DNA of 64,000 nucleotides, from the NCBI GenBank assembly GCA_965220665.1, contig CBDCQQ010000005.1, positions 1,798,001 to 1,862,000 on the forward strand, given 5' to 3'. This document shows, piece after piece, positions 62,816 through 64,000 of the stretch (positions within the stretch are counted from its first letter, which is position 1; every line of letters begins with the position of its first letter). The notes beneath the pieces are model-generated. The model searched no databases and was not told where the DNA came from. It worked only from the letters and a program-made list of their open reading frames with translations. Origin of the DNA: JAJDZL01 sp965220665 (GTDB lineage Bacteria; Pseudomonadota; Gammaproteobacteria; Arenicellales; JAJDZL01). The position numbers were made by a program, and so were the translations under genes.

Positions 62816-64000
62816 TGTTGGAAATGCTGTCTGATTGAATCGATTCTTCTACAAAGATACAACTGGCTCCTTCATCGACGAGTTGGTTTTCAGAATAAGG
62901 AATTGAAGTTACAACTCCGTCTATCGGACTGGTAATCGGATGTTCCATTTTCATCGCTTCAACAACGATCAAAACTTGTCCGGTTGATACAGATTCACCT
63001 TTTTCAACCAGGATACGTGCAATTCGTCCAGGTAATGGTGCAGTTAGTGATCCGGTGTTAACATTTGAGGAACTCGCCACAGAAAGTCGATCTGATAGCC
63101 GCAATCCATAACTTGAACATTGATGAAAAAGATAGAGTTCATCTTCCAGCGAAACCACTGGCAGTGACCATTCAATATCATCAATCGTTGCCCCAATTTC
63201 ATGATCCAAGATTTGAACATTAGAGCACCTATATACTCGTTCTTTAATCTTTACAACAATCTGATACTCACCAAGAAGTACACTGACGTTGTAGATTTGA
63301 TCATCGCATACAAATCCACAGGCAAACTCTTTGTGAGAATTTAGTCGCCAGCCACTTTCTGTTCGCCACGGTGAATACTTGTCGTCATTTTCAATAGCGT
63401 CTTTTAACCAAATTTGAGTTGATTCTGATTTCAGGTAGAGTAAAGCTAACGCCAGAATTTCAGCGGGCAACTCTCGATTTTGTGCAGTTAGTTCTGGCAG
63501 GTTATTTTCGACGAATTTGATATCGTGTGTACAGGTAGTGAAGTCATGAGTTGTCAGTAAGTTCGATAAAAACGCTACGTTTGTATCGACACCGACTACG
63601 TGCAGATCTCTCAACGCCTTTTTAAGTCGTTCAATGGCTTTCGGCCGGTCTGAATCACTAACAACAACTTTAGAAATTAAGGGGTCGTAGTGTACATCAA
63701 CCACATCATTCTGCCGAACACCTGTGTGCATTTGTAAGTTATCTGATTCAGACGGATAACTTAGGTATCGGATGTGACCGGGTGACGGCAAGAACCCCTT
63801 CTCTGGATTTTCTGCGTAAATTCGCGCCTGAATCGAGTGTCCATTTGGCGAGCTTGGGATTTTTAAGTGTGAAATCGACTCCCCTGCAGCAATTCTAAGT
63901 TGCCACTCCACAAGATCGACTCCCGTAACCTGCTCGGTTACTGGATGCTCAACCTGAAGTCGAGTATTCATCTCCATAAAGTAGAATTCATTGTCAGCCA
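62808..64000 (-). CDS. liuD: Methylcrotonyl-CoA carboxylase biotin-containing subunit, N-terminus outside the window
   Basis: C-terminal 397 or so residues of an acyl-CoA carboxylase alpha subunit; the frame stays open to base 64000. The visible part starts in the biotin-carboxylase domain (NEFYFMEMNTRLQVEHPVTE), continues through the BC C-terminal domain (ARIYAENPEKGFLPSPG) and a BT linker region, and ends with the biotinyl domain (biotin Lys in VEAMKMEHPI). Methylcrotonyl-CoA is chosen over propionyl- or geranyl-CoA because mvaB overlaps it, as in liu clusters. Confidence 0.87.
   Translation of the reverse strand, partial: ADNEFYFMEMNTRLQVEHPVTEQVTGVDLVEWQLRIAAGESISHLKIPSSPNGHSIQARIYAENPEKGFLPSPGHIRYLSYPSESDNLQMHTGVRQNDVVDVHYDPLISKVVVSDSDRPKAIERLKKALRDLHVVGVDTNVAFLSNLLTTHDFTTCTHDIKFVENNLPELTAQNRELPAEILALALLYLKSESTQIWLKDAIENDDKYSPWRTESGWRLNSHKEFACGFVCDDQIYNVSVLLGEYQIVVKIKERVYRCSNVQILDHEIGATIDDIEWSLPVVSLEDELYLFHQCSSYGLRLSDRLSVASSSNVNTGSLTAPLPGRIARILVEKGESVSTGQVLIVVEAMKMEHPITSPIDGVVTSIPYSENQLVDEGASCIFVEESIQSDSISNNE

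Overview
The window is bacterial, with gene content typical of a gammaproteobacterium: relA, rlmE-ftsH-glmM, ppx-sixA, dapE-argD, an oxyR/catalase pair with a textbook OxyR operator, and a leucine/isovalerate cluster (mccA/liuD-mvaB/liuE). GC is moderate and TTG/GTG starts are common. I cannot name a genus. I saw no rRNA, tRNA or CRISPR array.

Layout. 1-842: end of an unidentified small regulator-like gene and an AT-rich spacer. 843-14664: core genes (relA, NRDE protein, cupin, rlmE, ftsH, glmM, alcohol dehydrogenase, proline iminopeptidase-like hydrolase, ggt, ppx, sixA). folP, usually between ftsH and glmM, is absent.

15043-50446: what I read as an integrated conjugative-type element of about 35.4 kb. 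It is bounded by a 19-bp perfect direct repeat and carries two tyrosine recombinases at its left end. On one strand, from right to left, it has parB, a DUF2857 protein, an STY4528-type replication protein, an ArdC-like antirestriction protein, an R64/PFGI-1-type thin-pilus operon (pilL, N, O, P, Q, R, S, V and a prepilin peptidase), and a nearly colinear GI/MPF-G type IV secretion operon (families around PFL_4693-PFL_4711, including the TraC ATPase). Two things stand out. The coupling protein TraD, its membrane neighbour, the transglycosylase and any relaxase are missing. The secretion operon is split after the TraU-like gene by four metabolic or transport genes (terC, a PotA-like ATPase, argD, dapE), after which it resumes with the PFL_4711-like and TraG-like genes. 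The right end holds two copies of a strong stem-loop and a palindrome upstream of parB.

50737-56957: core genes again (metZ, phoX, katA, oxyR). 57000-61700: a mosaic of small mobile and selfish DNA. It includes a Phd/PIN toxin-antitoxin pair flanked by two decayed fragments of an Rpn-type nuclease gene, a tiny charged ORF, an IS256-type transposase fragment, an intact Rpn nuclease and a complete DDE-type insertion sequence with inverted ends. 61901-64000: mvaB/liuE and the C-terminal part of the methylcrotonyl-CoA carboxylase biotin subunit, which runs off the window.

Family assignments come from reading the proteins and from memory of the families. No search was run.
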